DNA of 64,000 nucleotides, from the NCBI RefSeq assembly GCF_000214825.1, contig NC_015581.1, forward strand, positions 1,240,001-1,304,000, given 5' to 3'. The notes under the pieces were generated by a model, which was not told the origin of the DNA, searched no databases, and was given only the letters and a program-made list of their open reading frames with translations. Made by a program: the position numbers and the translations under genes. Positions 45,230-56,461 of the stretch are shown piece after piece. Position 1 is the stretch's first letter; every line of letters begins with the position of its first letter. Source of the stretch: Thiomicrospira cyclica ALM1 (lineage in GTDB: Bacteria; Pseudomonadota; Gammaproteobacteria; Thiomicrospirales; Thiomicrospiraceae).

Positions 45230-46390
45230 ATGACATCTCCCTCACCCCTCACATCTTTTACGGCCCCAACTCTTCAGGTTATTGGTAGCGGGTTTGCGGC
45301 CCTTACGGCCGCTAAACATCTGCGCAGACTCCAGCCACAAACGCGGGTTCAAGTCATCTCACCACGAAACGAACTGGTTTACTACCCGAGTTTAATTTGG
45401 CTCCCAGCTGGATTGCGCCAACCGGCCGACGTGGTGATTCCTCTGGCTAACTTTTTTGCCCGCCAGCAAATCGAGTGGATTGAAGCCAATGTAATAGGAG
45501 TAAGCGCAGGTGGACGCACCGTTGAAACCAGCGCAGGCACATTGCACAATGATGGTTTAATCATTGCCTCAGGCGGGCGTTTCATCAAAAAACTACCGGG
45601 TATTGAACAGGCATTTACCCCCTGCGAAGGCGTTCATTCAGTAGTGACCTTTAGTGAAAAGTTAGCGCAACTTAAGGGTGGTACTTTAGCGATTGGGTTT
45701 GGCGGCAATCCTAATGAACCAAGTGCGATGCGTGGTGGGCCCATATTTGAATTTTTATTTGGCATTGATACGCTATTACGCCGCCAAGGGCGCCGTGATC
45801 AATTTAAACTGGTGTTTTTTAATCCTGCCGCCGAGCCAGGCAAACGCTTGGGTGACAAGGTACCGCAAAAAATGCTCAGCATGATGGCTGAGCGCGACAT
45901 TGCAACCAAGCTGGGGCAAAAAATTATGGGCTTTGGCTCTAATCAGGTCCAGCTGGCGAATGAAAGTTTTAGCGCCGATTTAATCCTGTTTATGCCAGGA
46001 ATGACCGGCCCTAGTTGGCTTAGTAATAGTGATCTACCCTTATCGGCTGGCGGTATGATTACAGCTGATGAGTTTACTCAAGTAGTTGACTGCCCAGGCA
46101 CTTATGTTGCCGGCGATTCCGGTAGTTTCCCAGGACCTGAATGGCAACCGAAACAAGCTCACGCTGCTGATATTCAAGCGAAAACCGCGGCTATCAATCT
46201 CGCCAGCTACCTTAAAGGGCAAACTGCGCAAGCGAAAATTAAGCATGAACTCATTTGTATCGTTGACACCCTGGATAAAGGGATGTTGATTAAGCGTAGC
46301 GATAAAGGCACGCTGATGCTGCCGCCATTACGCATCATGCACTATGCGAAGCGTCTGTTTGAAAAACTCTATTTACGTCAATACCGTTAG
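45230..46390 (+). CDS. SQR-like FAD-dependent oxidoreductase
   Basis: The 386-residue flavoprotein has an N-terminal FAD motif (VIGSGFAALTAAKHL, variant of GxGxxG), YYPSLIWLPAGLR, LIIASGGRFIKKLPG and the second FAD segment YVAGDSGSF. The order and the C-terminal amphipathic segment (AKRLFEKLYLRQYR) resemble sulfide:quinone oxidoreductase. Cysteines are at 132, 288 and 343. My alignment places Cys132 and Cys343 at two of the SQR redox cysteines, but the middle one (in a GxCxGxxYE context) appears replaced by Asn160 (GFGGNPNEPSAM). Sulfide oxidation is therefore uncertain. Confidence 0.82.
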   Translation: MTSPSPLTSFTAPTLQVIGSGFAALTAAKHLRRLQPQTRVQVISPRNELVYYPSLIWLPAGLRQPADVVIPLANFFARQQIEWIEANVIGVSAGGRTVETSAGTLHNDGLIIASGGRFIKKLPGIEQAFTPCEGVHSVVTFSEKLAQLKGGTLAIGFGGNPNEPSAMRGGPIFEFLFGIDTLLRRQGRRDQFKLVFFNPAAEPGKRLGDKVPQKMLSMMAERDIATKLGQKIMGFGSNQVQLANESFSADLILFMPGMTGPSWLSNSDLPLSAGGMITADEFTQVVDCPGTYVAGDSGSFPGPEWQPKQAHAADIQAKTAAINLASYLKGQTAQAKIKHELICIVDTLDKGMLIKRSDKGTLMLPPLRIMHYAKRLFEKLYLRQYR

Positions 46391-46408
46391 TTGCCTTTAA
46401 TAACTGTT

Positions 46409-46431
46409 CAGTGACTTATTGCAAGTCACTG
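46409..46431. terminator. Convergent hairpin after the SQR-like gene
   Basis: CAGTGACTT-N5-AAGTCACTG is a perfect 9-bp stem in the gap between convergent genes and overlaps the stop of the Spy-like gene. No T tract follows it. Confidence 0.5.
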
Positions 46432-46868
46432 GCTAGGTCAACCAACAGCTCCCATTGATCCGCCGTTAATGTCGCCCGTAAGCGCGTCGCACATTCCACA
46501 CTCATGGCTACGCGGGCTTGCTCGGCTTCACTAATCAATTTGACCAGATTTTCTAGTTCTTTAGCATCAGGCTGTTGCGCTCCAGACAGCAACTCCCACA
46601 TTTCACGTCGTAGGGAGCGGGTAAGAATTTCATTATCTTCACGCTCATGATTCATCTGATTGGCAATTAAACGCGCTTCCTGACGTTGCTCAGGTGTCAA
46701 CTCCAATAAGTCAGCATTTGGCATGACATGCGGCATCAAAACGACGACCGGCGTAGCGAGAGCAAAGTTTCGCTCTGCCAAAGACTGTGGCGATAAAGCT
46801 ACCCCACTCAAGCCCAAACTCAAAGCGGTGATGACCGGTAGATTTTTCACTTTCTGCCACTGCAACAT
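46416..46868 (-). CDS. Spy/CpxP-like periplasmic protein
   Basis: The 150-residue protein has a signal peptide (VITALSLGLSGVALSPQSLA), then a helical domain with LTPEQRQEARLIANQMNHERED and a second LTADQWELLVDL. These LT.xQ motifs are typical of the Spy/CpxP/heavy-metal resistance group, which are chaperone-like or metal sensing. Exact role not decidable from sequence. Confidence 0.75.
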   Translation of the reverse strand: MLQWQKVKNLPVITALSLGLSGVALSPQSLAERNFALATPVVVLMPHVMPNADLLELTPEQRQEARLIANQMNHEREDNEILTRSLRREMWELLSGAQQPDAKELENLVKLISEAEQARVAMSVECATRLRATLTADQWELLVDLASDLQ

Positions 46869-46930
46869 AACCCTCTCCTTGATTGACTGACTGATCGCTG
46901 GTTAATATTTGGTGAATGCTTGGTTAAGAA

Positions 46931-48784
46931 TTAACGATAAAGCTTATGATACGTGCCTTGTTGCTGCAATAGGGATTCGTGATCACCACTTTCAATAATT
47001 TTACCATCTTCAAACACCAAAATACGATCTGCTTGCTTGATTGAGCTTAAGCGATGGGCAACAATTAATGTCGTCCTCTGGGCAAAGAACGGCGCCAGAT
47101 CTTCGTAGAGCTCGCGCTCGGTAGCCATATCTAATGCTGAGGTCGCTTCGTCCATAATTACCACTTTCGGATCTTGTAAAATCATTCGTGCAATCGCTAA
47201 ACGCTGGCGCTGACCGCCTGATAGTTTAATACCATTGCGCCCTAGCTCGGTATCCAATTGCTCAGGCAACTCACGGATCGCATCATCCAGTTGCGCCATC
47301 CGCAACGCTTCCCAGCAGGCCTGGTCATCCAAATCTCGCCCCAGGGTTAAGTTAAATCGTACCGATTGGTTAAATAACATCGGGCTTTGTAATACGGTAG
47401 CGACCTGCTCACGCAGAGGCTCATAGCCAATATCGCGAATATTATGACCGTTATAAAGAATCTGTCCTGACTCGGGCTGGTAAAAGCCCAACAACATATT
47501 CACCAATGTGGTTTTACCGCCACCACTGGCCCCAACCAGCGCCAGCTTTTCGCCCGGATTAAGAGTAAAACTTAAGCCATCCAATACCTTATGCTGCTTA
47601 CCAGGATAATGGAACACCAAATCATTCACTTCGACTTTGGTTTTACCAGGATGCTCAAAGGCCTTCACTTTTGGCTTATATTGCCCTTCCTGTTGCAAAT
47701 TCAACACACTATTAATCCGTGACAAACCGCCGTCTGCGGCGTTATAACTGTATTGAATCGCGAGCAATTCTTGCACCGGCCCCATCATAAACCAGAGATA
47801 CCCAAATACGGCCATCATCTGTCCAATGCTCAAGTCAGAAAAGACCACCATCAGCATACTGACACCGCGGAAAATATCAAAGCCGACTAAAAAAATTAAA
47901 AAGGATAGTCGTGATGCCGCATCACTTTTCCAAGTAAAAGCCTCCGAGTGCTGTTTGACATTTTTTGCCCTGCCGCGGACGCGGTCAAAAAAGGCACGAT
48001 CGCGATTCGCCGCCCGCACTTGCTGTAAAGCTTCCAAGGTTTCTGATAGGGATTGTTGAAACGCATCGAGTGCCGAATTTTCTTTTTTCTTTAAGCTTTT
48101 AACATGACGACCCATCCGCATAGTGAAATACACCACAATCGGATTCATCAACAAAATAAATACCGCTAACTGCCAATGCAACCAAAGTAAAATCAGCGTC
48201 ATGCCGACTAAACTCAGCACAGCGACAATCAATTTACCCACCGTGGTACCAATAAAGGTATCAATAGTATTGACATCATTAACTAAGGTCGCACTGACCG
48301 AGCCGGTTCCTAGCGTTTCATATTGCGCCATCGACACCCCTTGGACTCGTGCCAATAAGTCGCGTCGTATGCGATAGGTCACATCTTTTGCAATGACAGT
48401 AAACTGCTGCATTTGCCACACACCGAGCCCCACGCCTATAGCCCTTAGCACTATGGTAATAATGGTAATCGCGACAATGTAATAAATAGCACCATACCAG
48501 CTTTCTGGTGCTAAGTCTTGCAGGCCGGCTACGATCCAACCCGGATCATTTAGTAACACTTCGTCTACCAGTAAAGGTAATAACAATGGCAAAGGTACGG
48601 TAGCCAAGGTTGCTAGGATCGCAATAATGTGAGCCTTTATAAGCAAACCCTTGTGTTGCAGTACTAAATCAAAAATGCGTTGCCAAGAATAAGGCGGGAT
48701 GCCTTGGGTGCCGGTGCCAATGGTATCGGCAGGTAGGGTTACCTGTTCGTCTTTAATCGTTACTGCGGTTTGTTGACTAGTCAT
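46931..48784 (-). CDS. ABC transporter, fused membrane and ATP-binding domains (exporter)
   Basis: The 617-residue half-transporter has six helices (about residues 50-340) and an ATPase with Walker A GASGGGKTT, signature LSGGQRQRLAIAR, Walker B VVIMDEATSALD and the H-loop AHRLSS. The domain order is that of MsbA/LmrA exporters working as homodimers. The substrate is unknown: lipid, peptide or drug. Its start overlaps the tatD stop by 4 bases, so it is joined to the tatD-holB-tmk transcript. A CAGGCCTG copy is at 47316. Confidence 0.93.
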   Translation of the reverse strand: MTSQQTAVTIKDEQVTLPADTIGTGTQGIPPYSWQRIFDLVLQHKGLLIKAHIIAILATLATVPLPLLLPLLVDEVLLNDPGWIVAGLQDLAPESWYGAIYYIVAITIITIVLRAIGVGLGVWQMQQFTVIAKDVTYRIRRDLLARVQGVSMAQYETLGTGSVSATLVNDVNTIDTFIGTTVGKLIVAVLSLVGMTLILLWLHWQLAVFILLMNPIVVYFTMRMGRHVKSLKKKENSALDAFQQSLSETLEALQQVRAANRDRAFFDRVRGRAKNVKQHSEAFTWKSDAASRLSFLIFLVGFDIFRGVSMLMVVFSDLSIGQMMAVFGYLWFMMGPVQELLAIQYSYNAADGGLSRINSVLNLQQEGQYKPKVKAFEHPGKTKVEVNDLVFHYPGKQHKVLDGLSFTLNPGEKLALVGASGGGKTTLVNMLLGFYQPESGQILYNGHNIRDIGYEPLREQVATVLQSPMLFNQSVRFNLTLGRDLDDQACWEALRMAQLDDAIRELPEQLDTELGRNGIKLSGGQRQRLAIARMILQDPKVVIMDEATSALDMATERELYEDLAPFFAQRTTLIVAHRLSSIKQADRILVFEDGKIIESGDHESLLQQQGTYHKLYR

Positions 48785-49569
48785 GCGTTAGGCTCCAAGC
48801 GAAATAAGCGCAAAAAGTTGGCGCTGGTCGCCTCAGCAATGGTTTCAAACGACTCACCTCGCAATTGCGAGAGCTGTTCAACCACATAGCGGGTATAGCC
48901 TGGTTGATTGGTTTTGCCACGATAAGGTACGGGGGCTAGATAAGGCGCGTCGGTTTCAACCAAAATGCGGTCTAGAGGTAATGCCTTAGCAACCTCGTGG
49001 AGGGTCTTGGCATTTTTAAAGGTCACAATGCCGGAAAAAGAAATGTAAAAGCCCAGCTCTATTGCCGCTTCTGCCGTCGCTAGGTCTTCAACAAAACAGT
49101 GCATAATCCCGCCGACTTGGTCGGCACCTTCTTCTTGCAAAATTTGTAGCACATCCGATGTGGAGGAGCGAGTGTGAATCACCAACGGTTTATTAACCTC
49201 TTTTGCGATGCGGATATGTTGGCGAAAACGGTGATGCTGATAGGATAAATCTAATTCATCAGGTTTTTGATGAAAATAGTCTAAGCCAACCTCACCCACC
49301 GCCAAAACTTTCGGGTGCGCCAGTGCGGCTCTTAACTGTTCATCGGATACCACCACTTCTGGACCACTACAGGGATGCACACCAACACTCGCATAAACCG
49401 GATCGTATTGATCGCATAAGCCTAAGACCTCATGCCAAGCATCCGGACCAATCGCCACACACATCATTTTACTCACCCCCAAGTCGGCGGCCTGCGCAAT
49501 CACCTGCTCGGTCGTTCCAACCACATCAGGATCAAGAATATTTAAATGACAGTGTGAATCAATAATCAT
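48781..49569 (-). CDS. TatD family metal-dependent deoxyribonuclease
   Basis: The 262-residue TIM-barrel hydrolase has IDSHCHLN for the first metal pair, VGVHPC, EVGLDYF with a metal-binding glutamate, HTRSS, HCFVE and ETDAPYLAP. It corresponds to the ycfH gene of the E. coli holB neighbourhood. Family members are 3'-5' DNases or related hydrolases; this family member's substrate is unproven. It lies 8 bases downstream of holB. Confidence 0.93.
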   Translation of the reverse strand: MIIDSHCHLNILDPDVVGTTEQVIAQAADLGVSKMMCVAIGPDAWHEVLGLCDQYDPVYASVGVHPCSGPEVVVSDEQLRAALAHPKVLAVGEVGLDYFHQKPDELDLSYQHHRFRQHIRIAKEVNKPLVIHTRSSTSDVLQILQEEGADQVGGIMHCFVEDLATAEAAIELGFYISFSGIVTFKNAKTLHEVAKALPLDRILVETDAPYLAPVPYRGKTNQPGYTRYVVEQLSQLRGESFETIAEATSANFLRLFRLEPNA

Positions 49570-49577
49570 AACGTCCT

Positions 49578-51220
<1,643 letters not shown>

Positions 51221-51259
51221 TTAATTAAATTACCAAGATGTCAATCACGAGCGACATCA

Positions 51260-52396
51260 CTAATTACGATTCAATATATAGCGACGAACCGCTCGATTGT
51301 GCTCTTCAAGCGTCACTGAAAAATGATGAGCGCCACCGCCTTTGGCTACAAAAAACAAATAATCGCGCTGATCAGGATTAACCGTGGCCATCACAGCCGC
51401 CGCTGACGGCATCGCAATCGGCGTGGGCGGTAGGCCACGTATAATATAGGTATTGTAGGGTGTTGGAGTATCCAGGCCTGCCCGCCCAATACGACCCTGG
51501 TAGGCATCGCCCATACCGTAGATGACAGTAGGGTCTGTCTGTAAGCGCATATTGCGTTCTAAGCGACGAATAAACACACCACTGATCATTTCTCGCTCAT
51601 GGGCAACGCCGGTTTCTTTTTCAATAATTGACGCCAAAATCAGTGCCTCATAAGGCGATTTTAACGGCAAGCCCTGACCTTCATTCGATGCTAACCAGGC
51701 CTGGTTAAGTGTTGCTACCATGGCTAACACCGCTCGCTCAACCAGCTGCCAATCAGATTCTCCCGCTTGATAAAAATAGGTTTCGGGTAATAACCAGCCC
51801 TCTAAAAATGGCGTCACACCCAACTCAGCCCAGCGATCACCAAGGGTCAACCAGGCCTCATCACTTAGGGTTTGTCGCACATTATCCAGCTCCCGAATTT
51901 TTTGACGCACCTGTGTCAAGGTTTCACCTGGCACAATCGTAAACGGGTGACGAACATTAGCGCCGGCCAGCAAGGCATCGCGCAGTTGTAACGGTGTCCA
52001 TTGCGGGTTGATGTCATACTCCCCCGCTCGAATCAAATGGGCTTGATCCTGCCAACGTAGCCACCACACAAACCAATCTGGGCGCTGTAAAACATGCAGA
52101 TTAGCCAATTCACGCGCGGTTCGTTGTGCCGACTGTCCTGGCAGTATTTCAATTCGGACCCGTTGTTCGTTAGGATTCTCAACATGATTCTCAACACCGG
52201 CCGCTGATCCAGCTATCGGCGCTTGCGACCAATGCCAGATTGAAATCGATGTACCCAGGCCTGCTAATAGCATCAGCAAGCCACTTATCACTAACATCCA
52301 CTGAATCAGCTTTACCCACCCCAACACTCGCTTGGATGGTACCGCAGGAGTATTGTTGTTGGAATCTTGAGTGTCATTAGCGTCTGCTTCTGCCAT
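51260..52396 (-). CDS. mltG: Endolytic transglycosylase MltG
   Basis: The 378-residue protein has an N-terminal membrane helix (about 28-48), then a YceG-like domain with ILASIIEKETG containing the catalytic glutamate, and RLQTDPTVIYGMGDAYQG. MltG cuts nascent glycan strands in the periplasm and limits their length. It is the conserved neighbour of pabC and tmk. Three CAGGCCTG copies (51473, 51696, 52256) lie in it. Confidence 0.94.
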   Translation of the reverse strand: MAEADANDTQDSNNNTPAVPSKRVLGWVKLIQWMLVISGLLMLLAGLGTSISIWHWSQAPIAGSAAGVENHVENPNEQRVRIEILPGQSAQRTARELANLHVLQRPDWFVWWLRWQDQAHLIRAGEYDINPQWTPLQLRDALLAGANVRHPFTIVPGETLTQVRQKIRELDNVRQTLSDEAWLTLGDRWAELGVTPFLEGWLLPETYFYQAGESDWQLVERAVLAMVATLNQAWLASNEGQGLPLKSPYEALILASIIEKETGVAHEREMISGVFIRRLERNMRLQTDPTVIYGMGDAYQGRIGRAGLDTPTPYNTYIIRGLPPTPIAMPSAAAVMATVNPDQRDYLFFVAKGGGAHHFSVTLEEHNRAVRRYILNRN

Positions 52397-52408
52397 AGCT
52401 TTTCTGTC

Positions 52409-53338
52409 TTACTGCCTTACTGTTAATGCAGGGGCGCCCATGAAGGCCTTAAGCCATTGATTGTGCCAATCTTCTGCCAACTTACGCGCCGAATCTGGCC
52501 ATTGTTTGTTATTAAATTTGGTAATTACTTTGCCTTTTCCCAGCGGGGAAGTTTGAGACAATTCTATGGAGTCAACCCACTGAATACCTCGCACACCATT
52601 ACACACACAGACACACTCGGCATCCATCATCGCCTCAACAGTCGTGGATACTTCATGCCATGGTTGCGTTGTTGCAGCACTCTGCCAGGTTTGCAGCCCT
52701 AGCCCGGCCACACCAGACCGAAGCAATAAAGGGCTAAAAAATTGGCTTTGTACATACCAAACCAAATTGCCTTGCGTAGCACAAACAAGCTGTTGGTGTT
52801 GGTCAAGCATAACTCCCTCATCCCAACCCGCCTCGGCCACTTCCGCACGCGCCAACACACAATCTAACCGGTTCAAATGTTTAATACCGGCCAAAGCCGC
52901 ATTTTCAGTCGCTGGGGTTTGACATACCCCCAGCGCTATGGATTTCATCTTACGTTGGACTATATCACTCTCATAACCTGCTGGCATCGGCGAGATACTC
53001 ACCATAATATTCGCCGCACTGTTAGGACTCGGTTGATAGCCCAGTGAACCTTGTCGTATCGCCCAAAGTTTTATCACGAGGGGCTGCTGATATGCCTTGC
53101 TCGCAGCTAATGCCGGTTCAATCGCATCCATCCAACTGTCATAACCAACAGGCGCAAATTTGAGACGTGCCATTTGCCAATCCATTCTGGCGAGATGTGC
53201 TTGGCCATTCAACCAAGCGCCTTGGCGAACGACCCCAGTTGTAAAACAACCATCACCATAATGGGCCGCGCGACTTTGCGCCCAATCGATACCTGCATCG
53301 AGGACAAGCTTTCCTTGGCACCAAATCTGACTATTCAC
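52409..53338 (-). CDS. pabC: Aminodeoxychorismate lyase PabC
   Basis: The 309-residue fold-type IV PLP enzyme has HYGDGCFTTGVVRQGAWL at the N-terminus, KHLNRLDCVLARAEV with the PLP-lysine expected (IKHLN), and EGVMLDQHQQLVCATQGNLVWY. It converts aminodeoxychorismate to p-aminobenzoate. Its start overlaps pabB by 4 bases, so both steps of PABA synthesis are made together. Confidence 0.92.
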   Translation of the reverse strand: MNSQIWCQGKLVLDAGIDWAQSRAAHYGDGCFTTGVVRQGAWLNGQAHLARMDWQMARLKFAPVGYDSWMDAIEPALAASKAYQQPLVIKLWAIRQGSLGYQPSPNSAANIMVSISPMPAGYESDIVQRKMKSIALGVCQTPATENAALAGIKHLNRLDCVLARAEVAEAGWDEGVMLDQHQQLVCATQGNLVWYVQSQFFSPLLLRSGVAGLGLQTWQSAATTQPWHEVSTTVEAMMDAECVCVCNGVRGIQWVDSIELSQTSPLGKGKVITKFNNKQWPDSARKLAEDWHNQWLKAFMGAPALTVRQ

Positions 53339-54750
53339 GATTGTAATGCCCGCAACAGACCCTTAGCTTTATGGCGCGTTTCCGCCAATTCCGCTGCGGG
53401 GTCTGATTCAATAACGATACCCGCGCCCGCCCGAAAGCGAAGCGCCTGACCTTGTTGGATAAAAGTGCGAATGAGAATATTAAAATCCAAGCTACCATCA
53501 TAGTTGATATAACCGACTGCCCCTGTATAGGCCTCACGAGGTGACGATTCTAGCTCGGCAATAATTTCCATACAGCGCACTTTCGGACAGCCGGTAATGG
53601 TACCACCAGGAAACATCGCTTCAATCACTTGCAAGGGGGTTAGCTCGGGTTGTGACTTGCCACGCACATTTGACACGATATGATGAACATGCTGATAACT
53701 CTCAATCACCATCAACTCATTAACTTCCACAGTGCCTGGCTGACTAATTCGCCCTAAATCATTACGCTCTAAATCAATTAGCATAATATGCTCAGCACGT
53801 TCTTTCGGATGGGCAATTAATTCGGCCATCAAGGCTTGGTCAGCGGCGAGGGAGTCACTGCGCTTGCGAGTTCCAGCTATCGGCCGAGTATCTACCCAAC
53901 CATCACGCACACGCACCAAACGTTCTGGCGACGAAGAGATAATCGACCAGGCTTGGTTATTCCCGTCGTCGAGATTAACCAAGCAGGCAAAAGGTGCCGG
54001 ATTATGAACACGCAATTGCGCATACAAATCGACAGGATTAAACGTCACCTCAGTCTGCTGCCATAACCGAGAAATATTGACCTGAAACACATCACCGGCG
54101 AGAATATAATCTCGAATTTTTTCAACACTAGCGCAATAGTTTTCGGGCGGATCTTCTTGCCAATCTTGCCAATTTCCTGCCAGTAACGACTCTGAAGCAA
54201 TATCTGCCTGACTATCACCAAGCGCCACATAATCGGCTTGCAATTGCGCGAGTATCTCCGGTTGATCCAAAGGCGCCACAAAACACACTTCTTGCGTGGC
54301 ATGATCAAGCATAATCGCTGCCGGCGCTTTTGCTAACCAGGCTAATGGTAAATGGCTGGTTGTTAATGCCAGTGTGGGCTCGATAACCCCGGCATATTCA
54401 TAAGCAAAGTAGCAAAACCAACCGCCCCAAAAAGGCCAATCCCCAAGAAGTTCGCGATCCGCTGACGAGAGTTGACGTTGTTCCACCAACCAGGCCTGCT
54501 CGAAATTGTCACGAAAGGCTTGTGCATCAACAAACCTATCCAGACGAAGTGGCGTGTCACAGTAGGCAAATAAAATGTCAAACCGCCCTAGGGCGGTTGC
54601 TTCGTCTGAGGTGGAGACTGTTTTAGCGACACTTTCAAGCAGCTGCCTATAACGGGTTGGTGCTTGATGATGGAGCGGCAATAAATCACGCGCACCCCAA
54701 GGTTGTCTCACCAGAGTGACCCCAACACTGACTAGATCTATCGCTATCAA
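53335..54750 (-). CDS. pabB: Aminodeoxychorismate synthase component I PabB
   Basis: The 471-residue chorismate-utilising enzyme has the typical DVFQVNISRLWQ, SSSPERLVRVRDGWVDTRPIAGTRKR, HIMLIDLERNDLGR and MFPGGTITGCPKVRCMEII motifs. It transfers ammonia from the PabA amidotransferase to chorismate. The start seems to be TTG at 54750, immediately after the fabF stop, and pabC overlaps its end. PabB is not part of the E. coli fab cluster. Confidence 0.93.
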   Translation of the reverse strand: MIAIDLVSVGVTLVRQPWGARDLLPLHHQAPTRYRQLLESVAKTVSTSDEATALGRFDILFAYCDTPLRLDRFVDAQAFRDNFEQAWLVEQRQLSSADRELLGDWPFWGGWFCYFAYEYAGVIEPTLALTTSHLPLAWLAKAPAAIMLDHATQEVCFVAPLDQPEILAQLQADYVALGDSQADIASESLLAGNWQDWQEDPPENYCASVEKIRDYILAGDVFQVNISRLWQQTEVTFNPVDLYAQLRVHNPAPFACLVNLDDGNNQAWSIISSSPERLVRVRDGWVDTRPIAGTRKRSDSLAADQALMAELIAHPKERAEHIMLIDLERNDLGRISQPGTVEVNELMVIESYQHVHHIVSNVRGKSQPELTPLQVIEAMFPGGTITGCPKVRCMEIIAELESSPREAYTGAVGYINYDGSLDFNILIRTFIQQGQALRFRAGAGIVIESDPAAELAETRHKAKGLLRALQS

Positions 54751-55992
54751 TTACTTCACTCGTCCAAGCACTAAAGTGGCATTGGTGCCACCAAAACCAA
54801 ATGAGTTAGATAGTGCATAGTCAAAAGTTGCCGCACGCGCTTGGTTAGGGACATAATCTAAATCACAACCGTCTTCTGGATTGTAGTGATTGATCGTGGG
54901 CGGTAACATTTGGTGCTGCAGTGCCAAGGTGGTCAAAATGGCTTCAATCGCACCTGCTGCACCTAAAGCATGACCAATCATCGATTTGGTCGAACTCATA
55001 GCTAACTGGTAAGCATGATCACCAAATACCGATTTAACTGCGGCATTTTCACAGACATCACCGGCCGGTGTGGAGGTACCATGGGCATTAATATAGCCAA
55101 TCTGCGCGGGTTGCAACTGAGCATTTTTTAATGCCATTGCCATACAACGTGCGGCACCCGCACCGCCCTCAGCTGGCAAGGTCATGTGATAAGCATCGCC
55201 ACTCAGGCCAAAGCCAAGAACTTCACCATAAATTTTGGCGCCACGCGCTTTGGCATGCTCATATTCTTCAAGTACCACCGCGCCGGCACCATCACCCAAT
55301 ACAAACCCATCACGGTCTTTGTCCCAAGGACGACTAGCCGCTTGTGGGTCATCATTACGGGTTGATAGTGCACGCGCTGCGGCAAATCCTGCTAAACCGA
55401 GCTCTGTGGTCGCATATTCGGCACCACCGGCGATCATCACATCCGCATCACCGTATTCAATCAAGCGTGCCGCATCACCGATGCTGTGAGTGCCAGTTGC
55501 ACAGGCAGTTACAATCGATAAATTAGGGCCCTTTAAGCCATATTTAATAGAAACATGCCCAGAAATCATATTGATAATCGCACTTGGGACAAAAAACGGC
55601 GACACACGACGAGGACCCGAAGCGGCATAAATTCCATGCTGCGCTTCAATGGTACCAATACCGCCGATACCCGAACCAATCGAAACACCGATACGTTCGG
55701 CATTGTCTTCTGTTACCACTAAACCACTATCTTCTAAAGCTTGACTGCCGACTGCAATACCATAATGGATAAACGGGTCCATTTTCTTCGCTTCTTTGGC
55801 CGAGATATACTCCGTCACATCAAAATCTTTAATCATGCCAGCAAAACTGACGGAAAACGGGCTGGTATCAAATTTTTCAATTTTGCTAATGCCACTTTTT
55901 CCGGCCAGTATATTCTGCCATGTTTGCTCAACGTTTAACCCCAGTGGTGTTACCAACCCCATACCTGTAATAACTACACGACGCTTTGACAA
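54751..55992 (-). CDS. fabF: 3-oxoacyl-ACP synthase II
   Basis: The 413-residue condensing enzyme has the catalytic cysteine in [13 protein letters not shown], the histidines in [11 protein letters not shown] and [12 protein letters not shown], and [13 protein letters not shown] near the end. It elongates acyl-ACP with malonyl-ACP in fatty acid synthesis. It follows acpP after a terminator-bearing gap and precedes pabB without a gap. Confidence 0.97.
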   Translation of the reverse strand: MSKRRVVITGMGLVTPLGLNVEQTWQNILAGKSGISKIEKFDTSPFSVSFAGMIKDFDVTEYISAKEAKKMDPFIHYGIAVGSQALEDSGLVVTEDNAERIGVSIGSGIGGIGTIEAQHGIYAASGPRRVSPFFVPSAIINMISGHVSIKYGLKGPNLSIVTACATGTHSIGDAARLIEYGDADVMIAGGAEYATTELGLAGFAAARALSTRNDDPQAASRPWDKDRDGFVLGDGAGAVVLEEYEHAKARGAKIYGEVLGFGLSGDAYHMTLPAEGGAGAARCMAMALKNAQLQPAQIGYINAHGTSTPAGDVCENAAVKSVFGDHAYQLAMSSTKSMIGHALGAAGAIEAILTTLALQHQMLPPTINHYNPEDGCDLDYVPNQARAATFDYALSNSFGFGGTNATLVLGRVK

Positions 55993-56047
55993 GGCACCTC
56001 TCCTTTTTTCTGAACAGAAGGCAATACTTTGTTGATTTTAGACAAAA

Positions 56048-56070
56048 AAAAAGCCGTTTTCACGGCTTTT
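56048..56070 (-). terminator. Rho-independent terminator between acpP and fabF
   Basis: On the minus strand AAAAGCCGTG-AAAA-CGGCTTTT is followed by a run of T. It would end most transcripts after acpP, matching the very high demand for ACP relative to FabF. Confidence 0.9.
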
Positions 56071-56092
56071 CTTAGCAAGAAGCACTAGAAGC

Positions 56093-56329
56093 TTATTCTA
56101 GGTTCTCATTAATGTAAGCAACAGCTTGTGCCAAAGTAGCAATTTTCTCAGCTTCTTCATCTGGAATTTCACAATCGAACTCTTCTTCTAGGGCCATTAC
56201 CAACTCAACGGTATCAAGTGAGTCTGCACCCAAGTCATCAACAAAAGACGCATCTGGGGTAACTTGTGCCTCTTCAACACCCAATTGTTCAACTACAATT
56301 TTCTTTACGCGATCTTCAATGCTGCTCAT
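56093..56329 (-). CDS. acpP: Acyl carrier protein
   Basis: The 78-residue acidic protein has the phosphopantetheine site [21 protein letters not shown], with Ser in the DSL motif. It carries acyl chains in fatty acid synthesis. GGAGA lies before the ATG. A strong terminator follows it. Confidence 0.98.
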   Translation of the reverse strand: MSSIEDRVKKIVVEQLGVEEAQVTPDASFVDDLGADSLDTVELVMALEEEFDCEIPDEEAEKIATLAQAVAYINENLE

Positions 56330-56461
56330 GGATTTTTCTCCGAATTAATAATAATGAAAAAATTTCGCTTATTTTGTACTGCTCGACTGTTTTTTTCAAG
56401 CTTTTTATTTTTATGAGGCCTCTAAGTTTACCTTGGCCAACACCCATCACATCGGGTAGGC

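Noticed and set aside
45230-46390. Calling the flavoprotein a true sulfide:quinone oxidoreductase
   Set aside because: One of the expected redox cysteines appears to be missing.
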